From Sweltsa coloradensis (Eukaryota; Arthropoda; Insecta; Plecoptera; Chloroperlidae): 64,000 nucleotides of DNA. Below the pieces are notes generated by a model. It did no database searches and had not been told where the DNA came from. It saw nothing but the letters and a program-made list of their open reading frames with translations. Below are positions 36,054 through 47,143 of the stretch, one piece after another (the stretch's first letter is position 1; each line of letters begins with the position of its first letter). The stretch spans positions 496,001 to 560,000 of the forward strand of contig JAMZAV010000301.1 in assembly GCA_024449915.1 (NCBI GenBank), given 5' to 3'. The position numbers were made by a program, and so were the translations under genes.

Positions 36054-37260
36054 TAATGAGTAGTGGCACACGTACACACACACGGAGCTTCGATTCCTAA
36101 ACATTATTGTTGAGATTGATTATACTTTATGATAAACATGAATGCGATTTACTTGCGGCTTACCTAGACAGAAATGCAATGAGAACCGTTTATTAAATAT
36201 TGAGCTGATTTTGGTTTATACACTATTAATTTGTGTTAGATAAAATTTACTTTTGATTTCAAATTAGTTTTGAAGTAACCATTCTAAAACACAAAATGAA
36301 AACTTAATTTTAATGATAATTTCAACGGTCATAAATTTTATCATTGCCACAACTCACAACTGCAATAATTTACATAAACTATTACACTGTTCATGTATCG
36401 TTGTCGGTGTATGATAATCAATGGCATAACTATTCCGATGTGTTTGAACATAATGCATTACGATGCTCTACATCTCGTGATTTATCATTATAACATTAGC
36501 GCTTACACATTCTTGTTGGAAGTGAACTAGTACGAATGACCTGCACATTCTGTGAATGCGGCGTAGATCTCATGCTTACACGATGTTTGGTATGTGGGAT
36601 GAATTACGAAGCTAATAACATGGCAACAGCGGTTTGAATGCATTACTTGATCGAGATTGAAACTGTTTGAATCATCCTAATCGACAGTCCGCCGCACACG
36701 CCGCACTGCGCTAAGTAGTTTAACACGCATGCATCGTGCGTGTTAATGTAGTTAAAATCCTGGCCAAGCGTGTTTTAGCACAACACGTACATTGCAATTG
36801 AGGGTGGTTGTAGGACATTAGCCACCTACAAGTACTAATACCCGGATAAACATTACTTGCCGCATCGTCTCTCATCCGCACAAGGTCAGCGGCTCGATCC
36901 TCGACGTCGGTAATACTGGGATAGTTATAAGGTCTCCTCGAACTCAGGACGAATCCTTGGATTAGGATAAAAATGGGAGTTTGGTCCTTATTTCTTAATT
37001 AGTTTTCTGTCGCGTTTGGTTAAAAAGGATAGTAAAAACCAAGCCTACCGCTAACTTCTGCCCCGTTATACACCAACAGAAAATATAATTGAAACAAAAT
37101 TATAACATTGACGGGATGTTTCGTCGCGTCGCGTCGTAGTGGTGAATAATTTGCATTATTCTTTATTTTCCGACGTAGCGTTGTCACTGTGGATGACATT
37201 TTCAATATAATATATTATTTTTATTATAATGTATTTAAAAATTATAACTTTCAACTTTTA
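36054..37260. other. AT-rich stretch with a weak tRNA-like fragment
   Basis: GGCTCGATCC at 36891-36900 resembles a B box, with a GACGTCGG arm, but no A box was found. CGTCGCGTCGCGTCG is a short GC tandem near 37122-37136. Nothing else was recognised. Confidence 0.4.
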
Positions 37261-37311
37261 GTAGTCAAGTAGTTAGTAGTAGTGGTAGTAGTAGTAGTGG
37301 TGGTGGTGGTA
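37261..37311. repeat. (TAG)n/(GTG)n trinucleotide tract
   Basis: Interrupted trinucleotide repeats of GTA/TAG grading into GTG, about 50 bp. Confidence 0.8.
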
Positions 37312-37487
37312 AAGTATTTCTATCTGGACCTTTTCATTACACCGTAAATTGAACACGATATTTTATGTTGATACACGAAAGTATTCACATGTTTTCATAA
37401 AACTTTATGTAAACCAAGCCTATAAAGTTAATTTTTTCTCAAATGGTATTTCAGAACGGGAAGCTTATTCAAGTAAATAGTTCAATG

Positions 37488-37769
37488 TCAATGTTCTTCC
37501 TCATACTGACATCTGTCGTATAGTAACGGTATAACAAAACGCATATTAGGCAGCAAGCCAAGCGTCTTTTCGGTTCGTTGTGAAATTGAGTTCAGCCCAA
37601 ATCTACATAAGATGTTCATATCTGTAAGGGAAATGACATCGTCGAAGAACAATGGTGGACCTCTAGGATAATATTCATTCAGTAAGGCACGATTTCCAGG
37701 ACGAATAGATAACTCTTGCAGTAGTTTTAGACGGCTCCATATTAATGGCAAGGCCTGGTTCACCCGCAT
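37488..37769 (-). other. 93-codon ORF, coding status doubtful
   Basis: A minus-strand frame from ATG at 37769 to TGA, with an in-frame stop just before the ATG. The middle (LLNEYYPRGPPLFFDDVISL) looks protein-like. I see no convincing acceptor, no matching domain and no second copy. A frame this long is expected by chance in 64 kb, so I list it only as a candidate. Confidence 0.2.
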
Positions 37770-38203
37770 TCATAAGGCCTTGAATTTAAACCACATTTAC
37801 TAAAGACAGATGGCGTTTGTCGAGATAACACTTCAAAGTTCAAACCATTGAGCCTGGTAGTTACAATGTTTTTACATACGTCATATCCACGTGCAATCGT
37901 CATTTCACTTATAAACATTAAAATCTTACTACCATTGTGTTTCCCGGTTTAAATAACGGTCTATCACAAACACGCAACTGCAAAAGAACGCTTTTCAGTG
38001 GTTCATACCAAGCTAATCCAAACACTATATATATTGAAACTTTTTTCTCAGTTGTGAAATGTGATATTTACTTCGGAAAAGTGTGGCCAGTATTTCAATA
38101 AAAGTAATCGTTCTGTCCGATAGTAACAAGTTACCGCGGTGCAATACATGTTAACTATTATCAAATACATCAATGAAATTTAATCATTCATTACATATTT
38201 TAA
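37770..38203. other. AT-rich stretch, no feature
   Basis: Nothing recognised between the doubtful ORF and the family B element. Confidence 0.5.
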
Positions 38204-39003
38204 ACTAGGAAACGCTTAAGTCCCGCCGCGTTGTTGGATGAGCGTAATTAGAGGACCTGGATCTTATTATACAGAAGATAAAGCGGCGTTAAGCGTAATT
38301 GGTGCATTGAGTTGCCAAGATTTATGCGGATTTTCTGTTTTCTGTGAAAAAGTCATTACTTAATTGAAGATTTTTTTAAAAATTAATTTAATTAAATAAA
38401 ATAAACTCTTATTTTAATTTTTTAATTAATCGTCGTTTAAAAAAGAAAAAAATCGTAAAATTTGATTTTCATAAGAAATAATTATTCGATGGTGCACAAA
38501 TTGAACACGAATAGTAGTAAGTCATAAAATTAAGATTCTGGAAAAAGTCATTACAATCGGGATAAAGCATGTAGGTGTTATAAGTCAAGAATTGTTTAAC
38601 AAAGAAAAAACCCGTAACTTTTCGATTTCTGAGAATAATTTTCGATCGCGCTCTAATTTCACATGAGAACAACAATTCATAAAATTAAGGTTCTGCGAAA
38701 AAATATTAAATCGACAAAGCGTTAGGTGTCTATAAGTTCGAAGAAATTTTCAAAAAATCAAGAAAAAAATCGTAAAATTGCGATTTTCAACAGAAATAAT
38801 TTTTCGATTGCTCTCAAAACGTGGCAGTTCTTCGTTCAGAGATTTCGAAGGTCTCCATAAAATTTCATTGCAATCGGATTATCGGTTTAGCCGGAATCGT
38901 GCTAACAACACACAAAAATACAAAAAGAAAAAAAAACATTCCGGATTTTTTTCTCCAGTGTAGTGAAATGGAATCTTCGCTTCGCTCGCTACGCTCATCC
39001 AAC
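38204..39003 (+). mobile_element. Family B element, copy B2
   Basis: Begins ACTAGGAAACGCTTAAG and GTTGTTGGATGAGCG, and ends CGCTACGCTCATCCAAC at 39003. The right ~200 bp (GTGGCAGTTCTTCGTTCAGAG, then TTTAGCCGGAATCGTG and CCAGTGTAGTGAAATGG) match B1 and B3 closely. The left half differs in part, including an insertion-like AT-rich segment at 38240-38440. Overlapping short frames through the right end are repeat-derived. Confidence 0.8.
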
Positions 39004-40310
39004 TAATTCAATTACCTTATCCCAATATTTTGTTCCTAAAGAGGTATAATATTCACATAATTGTCACAATTCGAATATGACACAATTTACACTACCGCAT
39101 TTTGACATAACTCTAAATAAATAAGTGTATTGCACATTTTGTATGTTGTCCTGCGCTGCGGTATAATTCATCCCGTCTGCAAATTGGTTGTTTATAGTCA
39201 GCCAGGAGTAGGCCCTACCCTCAGGGCCTGCGCGGATGCGTCTCGCTGTATCTATAATGTGTTACTCGCGGGACGGACTCAAGAGCGTCGACAAGGTAAA
39301 CAAGCATAAAAGTTTAAAATTCTCTTTCAGAATGTTGACTTTATCGACGTGATAATGTCCGTAAAGTAGCACATAAGAGATCCAAACTGACGGTAAACGG
39401 GGGAAAACGATGATCGAACAGTTTCTCGCAACTATTGCTGACAGGCCTTCTTATAAACCTGGCGGAGGACAGGTGAACGACAGTCTCTTATTGGCTTGGT
39501 CGGGGGAGATAAGGGTTTGACCCTTAGAAATCAGCGCAGACTTGGACAAGTTATTCTATTAATCTTTGGTTCACAGACAGTCCGCGATCCCTCTCGTGTA
39601 TGTTACCCACTGACACCAAGAAACTCCATCTAAACACATTGGAGAGGTCAACAGAGGATAAGTTTTTGATGTTTTTACTAACATGTTGCACATTTTGAAT
39701 TTTTACGTTGCCATAATTATTTAAAATTATACAAATACAAATGCTACAAACACTCATTCTAATTTTAAAATGTGTTTTAATTGATTGATGGTGAAAATAT
39801 AAAAATGCATCTTATCTTAGGTCCTTCATTTTTTCAGATTTATGTTTGTTAACTGTGGAGTATTACGGAAAATATATATTATGCCATTAATATAATGATA
39901 ACAATAACTATTGTCTCCATTATTGTGTACGTAAGACAATGCACCTATCTTGAGTGCTGCTCCCTAGCGGGGCGGCAGACAACCAGTGGTGCTAGTTCCA
40001 GTTGTTTCCACTAATTTAGACGGCGCCACCGAAGACGAGTTTAATCACGCGGTTTTGATTGGATTACGAGGAAAACAGCTTCGCACATCCATTGAGATTA
40101 ACTTCCTTAACACATGGGTGACTAGTAGGTTTTGTTTTGCCCCAACAAAACACATGGACCGTATTAAGCAGCCGGCCGCGGCTAAAAAGCCTGGCCGACC
40201 GGCGTGGTGTCATGGCCGTTATATTAAAGATGGTCGGCGAAAAAGAAATATTAACAAAAATTATCAAGATAATTTTGATGTTTATTTTCAAATTGACTTA
40301 TTTTGTATCT
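39004..40310. other. Stretch without recognised features
   Basis: AT-rich with moderate GC at 39170-39560. A 131-codon frame at 39986-40381 ends inside the duplicated unit and shows no domain beyond a short basic AAAKKPGRPA stretch; I do not call it. Confidence 0.45.
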
Positions 40311-40914
40311 CAAAACACAAATTCACACAGCAAACATTTTATATATGCACAGGGCATCCTTTGAGGTACTTTATTAAATAACATTTTAGAAGACAACAAA
40401 ATGCGCACAATACTTTCTAACGACAAATCCTAACATTAAACGTAAAACGTAATGAATTATTATGAGTGTTTTCAGAGTAAAGTTTGTAACAACAATAGTT
40501 TCCAAAAGGGTTGATGGTATTACTTTGAGAGGTGCGCCAAAGAACCTTTGACTCAGACATTTTAAAAATAATTGAAAAATAATGTGGGAGAGCAACGTGT
40601 GATTAGAAACGAGTTAATGAGCGACAAAAGTAGTTAATGCATTACACTCGAGTCTTACCTACCTACCTATGCACTAGTTTATCACTGTGCTACGTCAGGT
40701 AGTTTCACGAGGGTAGGTGATGCCCGTCTAGTTTTACAACGTTCTTGTGGTACCAGAGCGCTTTTAGTAGCGGAGTAATGGCCAACCGGACCCACGGACC
40801 AGGCTAACCGTCCACATAAAGCTAAAAGACTGAGACGTCAGGAAACACTCTGCTGTCATCGAAAGCATCTCAGTGAAGTAACGTGAAATTCTGCAGCAAA
40901 TCTAAGTAGAGTAG

Positions 40915-41642
40915 ATCCAACCAAATACAAAAATTTGTAAAAAAAATAACGGCAGCCAAGCTTTCCTTCAAAAGTCTTTGGCTGTGAATGCTGTGAGATA
41001 TAGAAGTTGAGCCAAGCTTTTTATTCTTTCTCCCTAGTTTCGCTTTGAAAATGAGTAAGATCATTTCGCCTGTTTACGAGCGCTAAGCCAACGATTTTTG
41101 TGGTAAATAAGTAAAATTTTTAAACTCGAAATCATAAAAAAAAATTGCTTGGCCATGAACCAAATTCAATGGCCAAGCCATTTTTTTTTATGTTTTCGAG
41201 TTTAAAAATTTTACTTTTTTACCACAAAAATCGTTGTTTGATCTGTAGATGATTTTTGTGGTAAAAAAGTAAAATTTTTAAACTCGAAATCATAAAAAGA
41301 ATTCTTGGCCACGAACCAAATTCAATGGTCAAGCCCACTGCCTCCTAGATGTTCGTCGTGGCTCCTCGAGCCACGACGAACATCTAGGAGGCAGTGGCCA
41401 AGCCATTTTTTTTTATGATTTCGAGTTTAAAAATTTTACTCATTTACCACAAAAATTGTTGGCTTGGCGCTCGTCAACAGGCGAAATGATCTTACTTGTT
41501 TTCAAAGCGAAACTAGGGAGAAAGAATAAAAAGCTTGGCTCAACTTCTATATCTCACAGCATTCACAGCCGAAGACTTTTGAAGGAAAGCTTGGCTGCCG
41601 TTTTTTTTTTTTTTTTTTACAAATTTTTGTATTTGGTTGGAT
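40915..41642. mobile_element. Nested foldback element, copy 1 (728 bp)
   Basis: Outer arms begin ATCCAACCAAATACAAAAA (40915) and end in its complement at 41642. They remain complementary for ~250 bp (GGCAGCCAAGCTTTCCTTC, AAGTTGAGCCAAGCTTTTTA, TAGTTTCGCTTTGAAAA). Inside, one module (GATTTTTGTGGTAAA to TTCTTGGCCA) appears four times in alternating orientation, so smaller hairpins nest within the large one. At the core is a perfect 30-bp palindrome with a 3-nt centre (41335-41397). No target-site duplication was found. The AKLGRKNKKLGSTSISHS frames in both arms are by-products of the repeat. Confidence 0.88.
41335..41397. repeat. Perfect 30-bp palindrome, centre CTC
   Basis: Left arm 41335-41364 (CCACTGCCTCCTAGATGTTC onward to GTGGCTC) and right arm 41368-41397 are exact complements, separated by CTC. 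As RNA or single-stranded DNA it would form a very stable hairpin. The centre is GAG in copy 2. Confidence 0.97.
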
Positions 41643-41690
41643 ATTACATCTTTTTGTTGTTCGTTTGCTATCATGGTGTAAATGATGGAC

Positions 41691-42435
41691 TTTGAATGAT
41701 TAAATTTGTTAAGTTCAAAGTTGTTTTCTGACATTTTTGGGCCCACGGTCCCCCCAAAGATACCCCTTGTGTTTTAAACACCAGATATTTATAATGGTTA
41801 AGACCATGTTTAATTTCAAGCAATTGTATAAATTACTACACCCGAGTAATTACGCGTTTTGATTTTGATTTTGATTTTCCCCGGTCCCAATTGCCCGGTT
41901 TTGGTTATATGAGGTACATCTGAGTGTGGCCCAAGTTTCAAAGTTCTAAGATGAACCGTTTTCTCAGTATAACGTATTATTCATAAGAGTACGGAATTAC
42001 CTACTTTTGATAATTTTGATTTTCTCCGGTACCCGTTACCCAATTTTGCTTTCCATATTCAAAAGTGATAAAGAATGAGAGATATCAAAATGTATTCCAC
42101 GTTTGAAACATCTCAGTTGTAGCGTTTTCTTTGAATGATTCATTTCTTAAAGTTCAGATATGTTTTTTGTCATTTTTGGGCCCATGGTCATCCCCAAATT
42201 TAGCCCCTTGTGTTTTGGACGCAAGATATTTATAATGGTTTATAGCATGTTTAATTTCAAGTTTGTACAAATTACCACGCCTTGGTAATTACGCGTTTTG
42301 ATTATCATCCAAATTTTGATTTTCTCCGGTCCCTGTTACCCGATTTTGATTTTGAAAGCAAAAGTCACTGCGTCTGAAGTACATCTAAGTGTGGTCCAAG
42401 TTTCATAGTTCTAAGATTTACCGTTTTCTCTGTAG
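41691..42435 (+). repeat. ~439-bp internal tandem repeat, copy 1 unit
   Basis: TTTGAATGATT begins two successive units at 41691 and 42130. Shared words are CATTTTTGGGCCCA, CCCCTTGTGTTTT, GATATTTATAATGG, AATTACGCGTTTTGATT, CCGGTCCC and AGTGTGGYCCAAGTTTCA. The second unit is cut short near 42435. Confidence 0.8.
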
Positions 42436-43228
42436 GCTAAATTAATCTCCGCAGAGAACTTCTAGCCAGCCACCCACCCAGCCAGCCGAAAGGAATTTGA
42501 CGATGTTGAGAGCCTTTTTTAACACAGAACGAGTTGTCGGATCGGGTTGACTTTTTGTTGGCATGTCATGGACCACATACCAGGTTATATACCGAGTTGC
42601 AAGATTGTAACTCTTTCGGGGCGGTGTGTGCAGATAGCTGAAAACCCCCCAACTCTGGTAGGTGTATATAGGGCTGGAGTTCATGTCGCCTAAGCAGTCG
42701 CATGCGCTTGTCTGCCGGGCGACGACCGTCGCCCTAGGTACCTCACGTAATGTATCTGCTGCAGGTTATCAGCTGTAGAATAACTACTTACAGACGTTAT
42801 GGTAAATGTCATTTCCGTAGAGTTTTCCGTTTGGGTAGGGGGTATGTATTCGAGCTTGTTTTTTTTTTTTAATTGAGATTTTAGGTTTAAGTTTTGGTGT
42901 ATCTTCTACACGGAATTCTATTACTTATTAGTTATAGTTCATGTGGCCAACTTTTGACGTTATTAAAGATAATTGGAAAGAAAGGAAGAGTGGTTTCAAT
43001 AAGTTCAATGGGTCTTTGACTGATGCTATCTTCGGATAACTTTTAGCCATAATTTGCCAATGAAAGAAAGAAAAACTAATCACTAGAAATGAGCCACTCC
43101 GGTTTAAAAAGGATCTTACACACTCGACGATGCATTACATAAATTAAAGCTGGGAAAGACAAATTGTTTGACTTTAGCTATTTCTCTTTTTTCCAATTTA
43201 TACCTCGAAATGCAGAATATGTACATAA

Positions 43229-43396
43229 TATGACCATAACCTTCTTTTGCTGAAATTGCGTGGCTACGGGATCCAGGGAGATATTTTGAATCTACTCTCC
43301 AACTACTTGTCAGGTCGATTGCAAAGCGTTGTTATTGATGACGGGAAAATCTGCACCTGAAGCTGGGACATCTGGAGGGCCCCAGGGGGAAAAAAG
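43229..43396 (+). pseudogene. LINE RT fragment between the duplicated units
   Basis: Reading from 43229 gives YDHNLLLLKLRGYGIQGDI, then LNLLSNYLSGRLQSVVIDDG and a stop at about 43358. This is the RT block between the motif A Asp (here DHN, as in VDH-ILL) and motif B. After a one-base shift the sequence reads SGGPQG, the decayed motif B SGVPQG, at about 43370-43389. Family role: reverse transcription. It differs from the RT at 26.6-28.2 kb (YLSGR versus YLSER, for example) and so comes from another LINE. It is bounded on both sides by the duplicated units. Confidence 0.75.
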
Positions 43397-44004
43397 GTTT
43401 TTTATGTTATTTGTTCTTTCAAAACACAAATTCCACACTGCAAACATTTTATATATGCACAGGGCATCCTTTGAGGTACTTTATTAAATAACATTTTAGA
43501 AGACAACAAAATGAGCACAATACTTTCTAACGACAAATCCTAACATTAAACGTAAAACGTAATGAATTATTATGAGAGTTTTTAGAGTAAAGTTTGTAAC
43601 AACAATAGTTTCCAAAAGGGTTGATGGTATTACTTTGAGAGGTGCGCCAAAGAACCTTTGACTCAGACATTTTAAAAATATTAAAAATAATGTGGGAGAG
43701 CAACGTTGATTGAAACGAGTTTATTGAACGACAAAAGTAGTCAAGCATTACACTCGATCTTACCTACCTACCTATGCACTAGTTTATCACTGTGCTACGT
43801 CAGGTAGTTCCCACGAGGGTAGTGATGCCCCGTAGTTTTAAAACGTTCTTGTGGACCAGAGCGCTTTTATAGCGAATGCCACCGGACCACGGACCGGGCA
43901 ACTCCCATAAAGCAAAAGACTGAGACGTCAGGAAACACTCTGCTGTCAGTGAGAGCATCTCAGTGAAGTAACGTGTTATTCTGCAGCAAATCTAAGTAGA
44001 GTAG

Positions 44005-44737
44005 ATCCAACCAAATACAAAAATTTGTAAAAAAAAAAAAAAAAAACGGCAGCCAAGCTTTCCTTCAAAAGTCTTCGGCTGTGAATGCTGTGAGATATAG
44101 AAGTTGAGCCAAGCTTTTTATTCTTTCTCCCTAGTTTCGCTTTGAAAATAAGTAGATCATTTCGCCTGTTGACGAGCGCCAAGCCAACGATTTTTGTGGT
44201 AAAAAAGTAAAATTTTTAAACTCGAAATCATAAAAAAAATTCTTGGCCATGAACCAAATTCAATGGCCAAGCCATTTTTTTTTATGTTTTCGAGTTTAAA
44301 AATTTTACTTTTTTACCACAAAAATCGTTGTTTGATTGTTGATGATTTTTGTGGTAAAAAAGTAAAATTTTTAAACTCGAAATCATAAAAAGAATTCTTG
44401 GCCACGAACCAAATTCAATGGCCAAGCCCACTGCCTCCTAGATGTTCGTCGTGGCTCGAGGAGCCACGACGAACATCTAGGAGGCAGTGGCTAAGCCATT
44501 TTTTTTTTATGATTTCGAGTTTAAAAATTTTACTTATTCACCACAAAAATCGTTGGCTTGGCGCTCGTCAACAGGCGAAATGATCTTACTTGTTTTCAAA
44601 GCGAAACTAGGGAGAAAGAATAAAAAGCTTGGCTCAACTTCTATATCTCACAGCATTCACAGCCGAAGACTTTTAAAGGAAAGCTTGGCTGCCGTTTTTT
44701 TTTTTTTTTTTTTACAAATTTTTGTATTTGGTTGGAT
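44005..44737. mobile_element. Nested foldback element, copy 2 (733 bp)
   Basis: Same architecture as 40915-41642, ends ATCCAACCAAATAC and GTATTTGGTTGGAT. The core palindrome is at 44428-44490. Four alternating modules are conserved. The arms stay highly complementary, including through the poly-A and poly-T blocks, consistent with recent duplication or gene conversion between arms. Confidence 0.88.
44428..44490. repeat. Perfect 30-bp palindrome, centre GAG
   Basis: Arms 44428-44457 and 44461-44490 are identical to those of copy 1, but the 3-nt centre reads GAG where copy 1 has CTC: the exact complement. Confidence 0.97.
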
Positions 44738-46434
44738 ATTACATATTTTTGTTGTTCGTTTGCTATCATGGTGTGAATGATGGACTTTGAATGATTAAAT
44801 TTTTTAAAGTTAAAAGTTGTTTTTGACATTTTTGGTGCCTCACGCCCCCCCCCCCCCCCCCAAAGATACCCCTTGTGTTTTAAGCACTAGATATTTATAA
44901 TGGTTAAGAGCATGTTTATTTCAAGATTGTACAAATTACTACACCTGAGTAATTACGCGTTTTGATTTTGATTTTGATTTTCCCCGGTCCCAATTGCCCG
45001 GTTTTGGTTATATGAGGTACATCTGAGTGTGGCCCAAGTTTCAAAGTTCTAAGATGAACCGTTTTCTCAGTATAACGTATTATTCATAAGAGTACGGAAT
45101 TACCTACTTTTGATAATTTTGATTTTCTCCGGTACCCGTTACCCAATTTTGCTTTCCATATTCAAAAGTGATAAAGAATGAGAGATATCAAAATGTATTC
45201 CACGTTTGAAACATCTCAGTTGTAGCGTTTTCTTTGAATGATTCATTTCTTAAAGTTCAGATATGTTTTTTGTCATTTTTGGGCCCATGGTCATCCCCAA
45301 ATTTAGCCCCTTGTGTTTTGGACGCAAGATATTTATAATGGTTTATAGCATGTTTAATTTCAAGTTTGTACAAATAACCACGCCCTTTGTAATTACGCGT
45401 TTTTGATTATAATCCAAATTTTGATTTTCTCCGGTCCCTGTTACCCGATTTTGGTTTTGAAAGCAAAAGTCACTGCGTCTGAAGTACATCTAAGTGTGGT
45501 CCAAGTTTCATAGTTCTAAGATTTACCGTTTTCTCTGTAGGCTAAATTAATCTCCGCAGAGAACTCCTAGCCAGCCACCCACCCAGCCAGCCGAAAGGAA
45601 TTTGACGATGTTGAGAGCCTTTTTTTTTATTACACAGAACGAGTTGTCGGATCGGGTTGACTTTTTGTTGGCATGTCATGGACCACATACCAGGGTATAT
45701 ACCGAGTTGCAAGATTGTAACTCTTTCGGGGCGGTGTGTGCAGATAGCTGAAAACCCCCCAACTCTGGTAGGTGTATATAGGGCTGGAGTTCATGTCGCC
45801 TAAGCAGTCGCATGCGCTTGTCTGCCGGGCGACGACCGTCGCCCTAGGTACCTCACGTAATGTATCTGCTGCAGGTTATCAGCTGTAGAATAACTACTTA
45901 CAGACGTATGGTAAATGTCATTTCCGTAGGGTTTTCCGTTTGGGTAGGGGGTATGTATTCGAGTTTGCTTTTTTTTTTATTGAGGTTTTTAGGTTTAAGT
46001 TTTGGTGTATCTTCTACACGGAAATCTCTTACTTACTAGTTATAGTTCATGTGGCCAACTTTTGATGTTATTAAAGATAATTGGAAAGAAAGGAAGAGTG
46101 GTTTCAATAAGTTCAATGGGTTCTTGACTGATGCTATCGTCGGATAACTTATAGCCATAATTTGCCAATGAAAGAAAGAAAAACTAAGCACTAGAAATGA
46201 GCCCCCCGGTTTAAAAGGTCTTACACATTCCACGATGCATTACATAAATTAAAGCTGGGAAAGACAAATTGTTTAACTTTAGCTATATTTCTCTTTTAAT
46301 CCAATTTACAGCTCGAAATGCAGAATATGTACATGAGTATAACAATCAGTCCAAGTTTTTAAAACAGATTAAATGCAGCGGAAGTATTGGGGTAAATAGA
46401 TTGTGATGAACCCGTTATTCATATGATGTGTAAA

Positions 46435-46855
46435 CATAGATATATAACCCCTATAGTAGGCTAGATTAGCAGTCGGTGGTCCACTTCCGTGACAATTAGA
46501 AGCCATCTTGAAATTCCAGTTTACATGTTAATCAAATGGGAGCGATTTGTGGCCTAAATAGTTCTCAAGATTGCCGCCAGGTTGACAGGTAAGCATACTA
46601 ACCTTTAACACCAAATGATTACTAAATTCCGTTATGCAATGACTTCGCATTGTTTCTGTTTGTTCAATACCATGCTGCACAAGCTAAAACCATATCAAAC
46701 AATCCCGTAAAATACTTTATTGCATTAAAAAAGCATAAATTAAAACGCCAAATCGCCATCTTGAAATGGGCCGATTGACTCTTCAATTTGCTACGCTCGC
46801 GCCTGTGCGGAAGTATAGGAGACTGCTAATCTAGCCTAGGGGTTATATATCTATG
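46435..46855. mobile_element. 421-bp hAT-like MITE with 8-bp TSD
   Basis: The element begins CATAGATATATAACCCC and ends GGGGTTATATATCTATG. Inverted homology continues inward over AGGCTAGATTAGCAGTC with a 5-bp insertion in the left arm, about 36-40 bp in all. It is flanked by a perfect 8-bp direct repeat TGTGTAAA at 46427-46434 and 46856-46863. An 8-bp duplication and CA...TG ends fit hAT (P elements also make 8 bp). The interior contains GCCATCTTGAAAT in both orientations' neighbourhoods but no transposase, so it is non-autonomous. Confidence 0.9.
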
Positions 46856-47143
46856 TGTGTAAACGGCGGAACATCTGTTCAGCTGTAAATGTGATTTCCT
46901 ATCAAATCTGAACGCAGTTATGCGGCTGGTGTTGTCCACCTGCTCGCCTGCATGTGTACGGTCCTGCAATAACCCAACAGACAACCCAGACGATTGGCTT
47001 CAAATCCCAGCCTGGTCCACCAGGGTTGACCCCAGGGGAGATTCGCTTGGAAGAGAAGGAGCCACTCGCTCGGGGCTTCAGCTACAGTCGACGTCGTCCA
47101 CAACAGAGAGTGTGAGAATAAAAATGTAAATTCACCAACTCAC

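Larger units (their letters stand above)
40311..43226 (+). repeat. 2.9-kb duplicated unit, copy 1
   Basis: Collinear with 43420-46334 from CAAAACACAAATTC to CAGAATATGTACAT. The order of parts is the same in both: a ~600-bp lead, the nested foldback, two internal ~440-bp repeats, a GCCAGCCACCCACCC block, and a tail with poly-T. A ~429-bp stretch (41844-42272 here, 44947-45375 there) looks identical by eye, while the lead shows many small indels. No intact protein was recognised. Confidence 0.92.
43420..46334 (+). repeat. 2.9-kb duplicated unit, copy 2
   Basis: Direct-orientation copy of 40311-43226, nearly the same length (2915 against 2916 bp), 193 bp downstream of it. Small indels in homopolymers, including a longer poly-T (~44696-44713) and a poly-C run of about 18 near 44846-44862, account for many differences. 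Sequence identity is lost right after GTACAT at 46334. Confidence 0.92.

Noticed and set aside
38778..39006. Overlapping short frames at the right end of family B (also at 11580-11869 and 48043-48304)
   Set aside because: All are the same non-coding terminal repeat read in different frames; frames differ between copies.
40340..40370. RT motif-like AAAGTACCTCAAAGG on the minus strand
   Set aside because: VPQ-like by coincidence: neighbouring residues do not match RT motif B in any frame.
39986..40381. 131-codon ORF with AAAKKPGRPA
   Set aside because: Crosses into the duplicated unit, whose copy 2 does not preserve the frame; no domain.
41456..44829. Repeated frames encoding AKLGRKNKKLGSTSISHS
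   Set aside because: They occur four times only because the foldback arms and the unit duplication repeat the same DNA. No start-stop conservation or domain; ends in a Phe run from poly-T.
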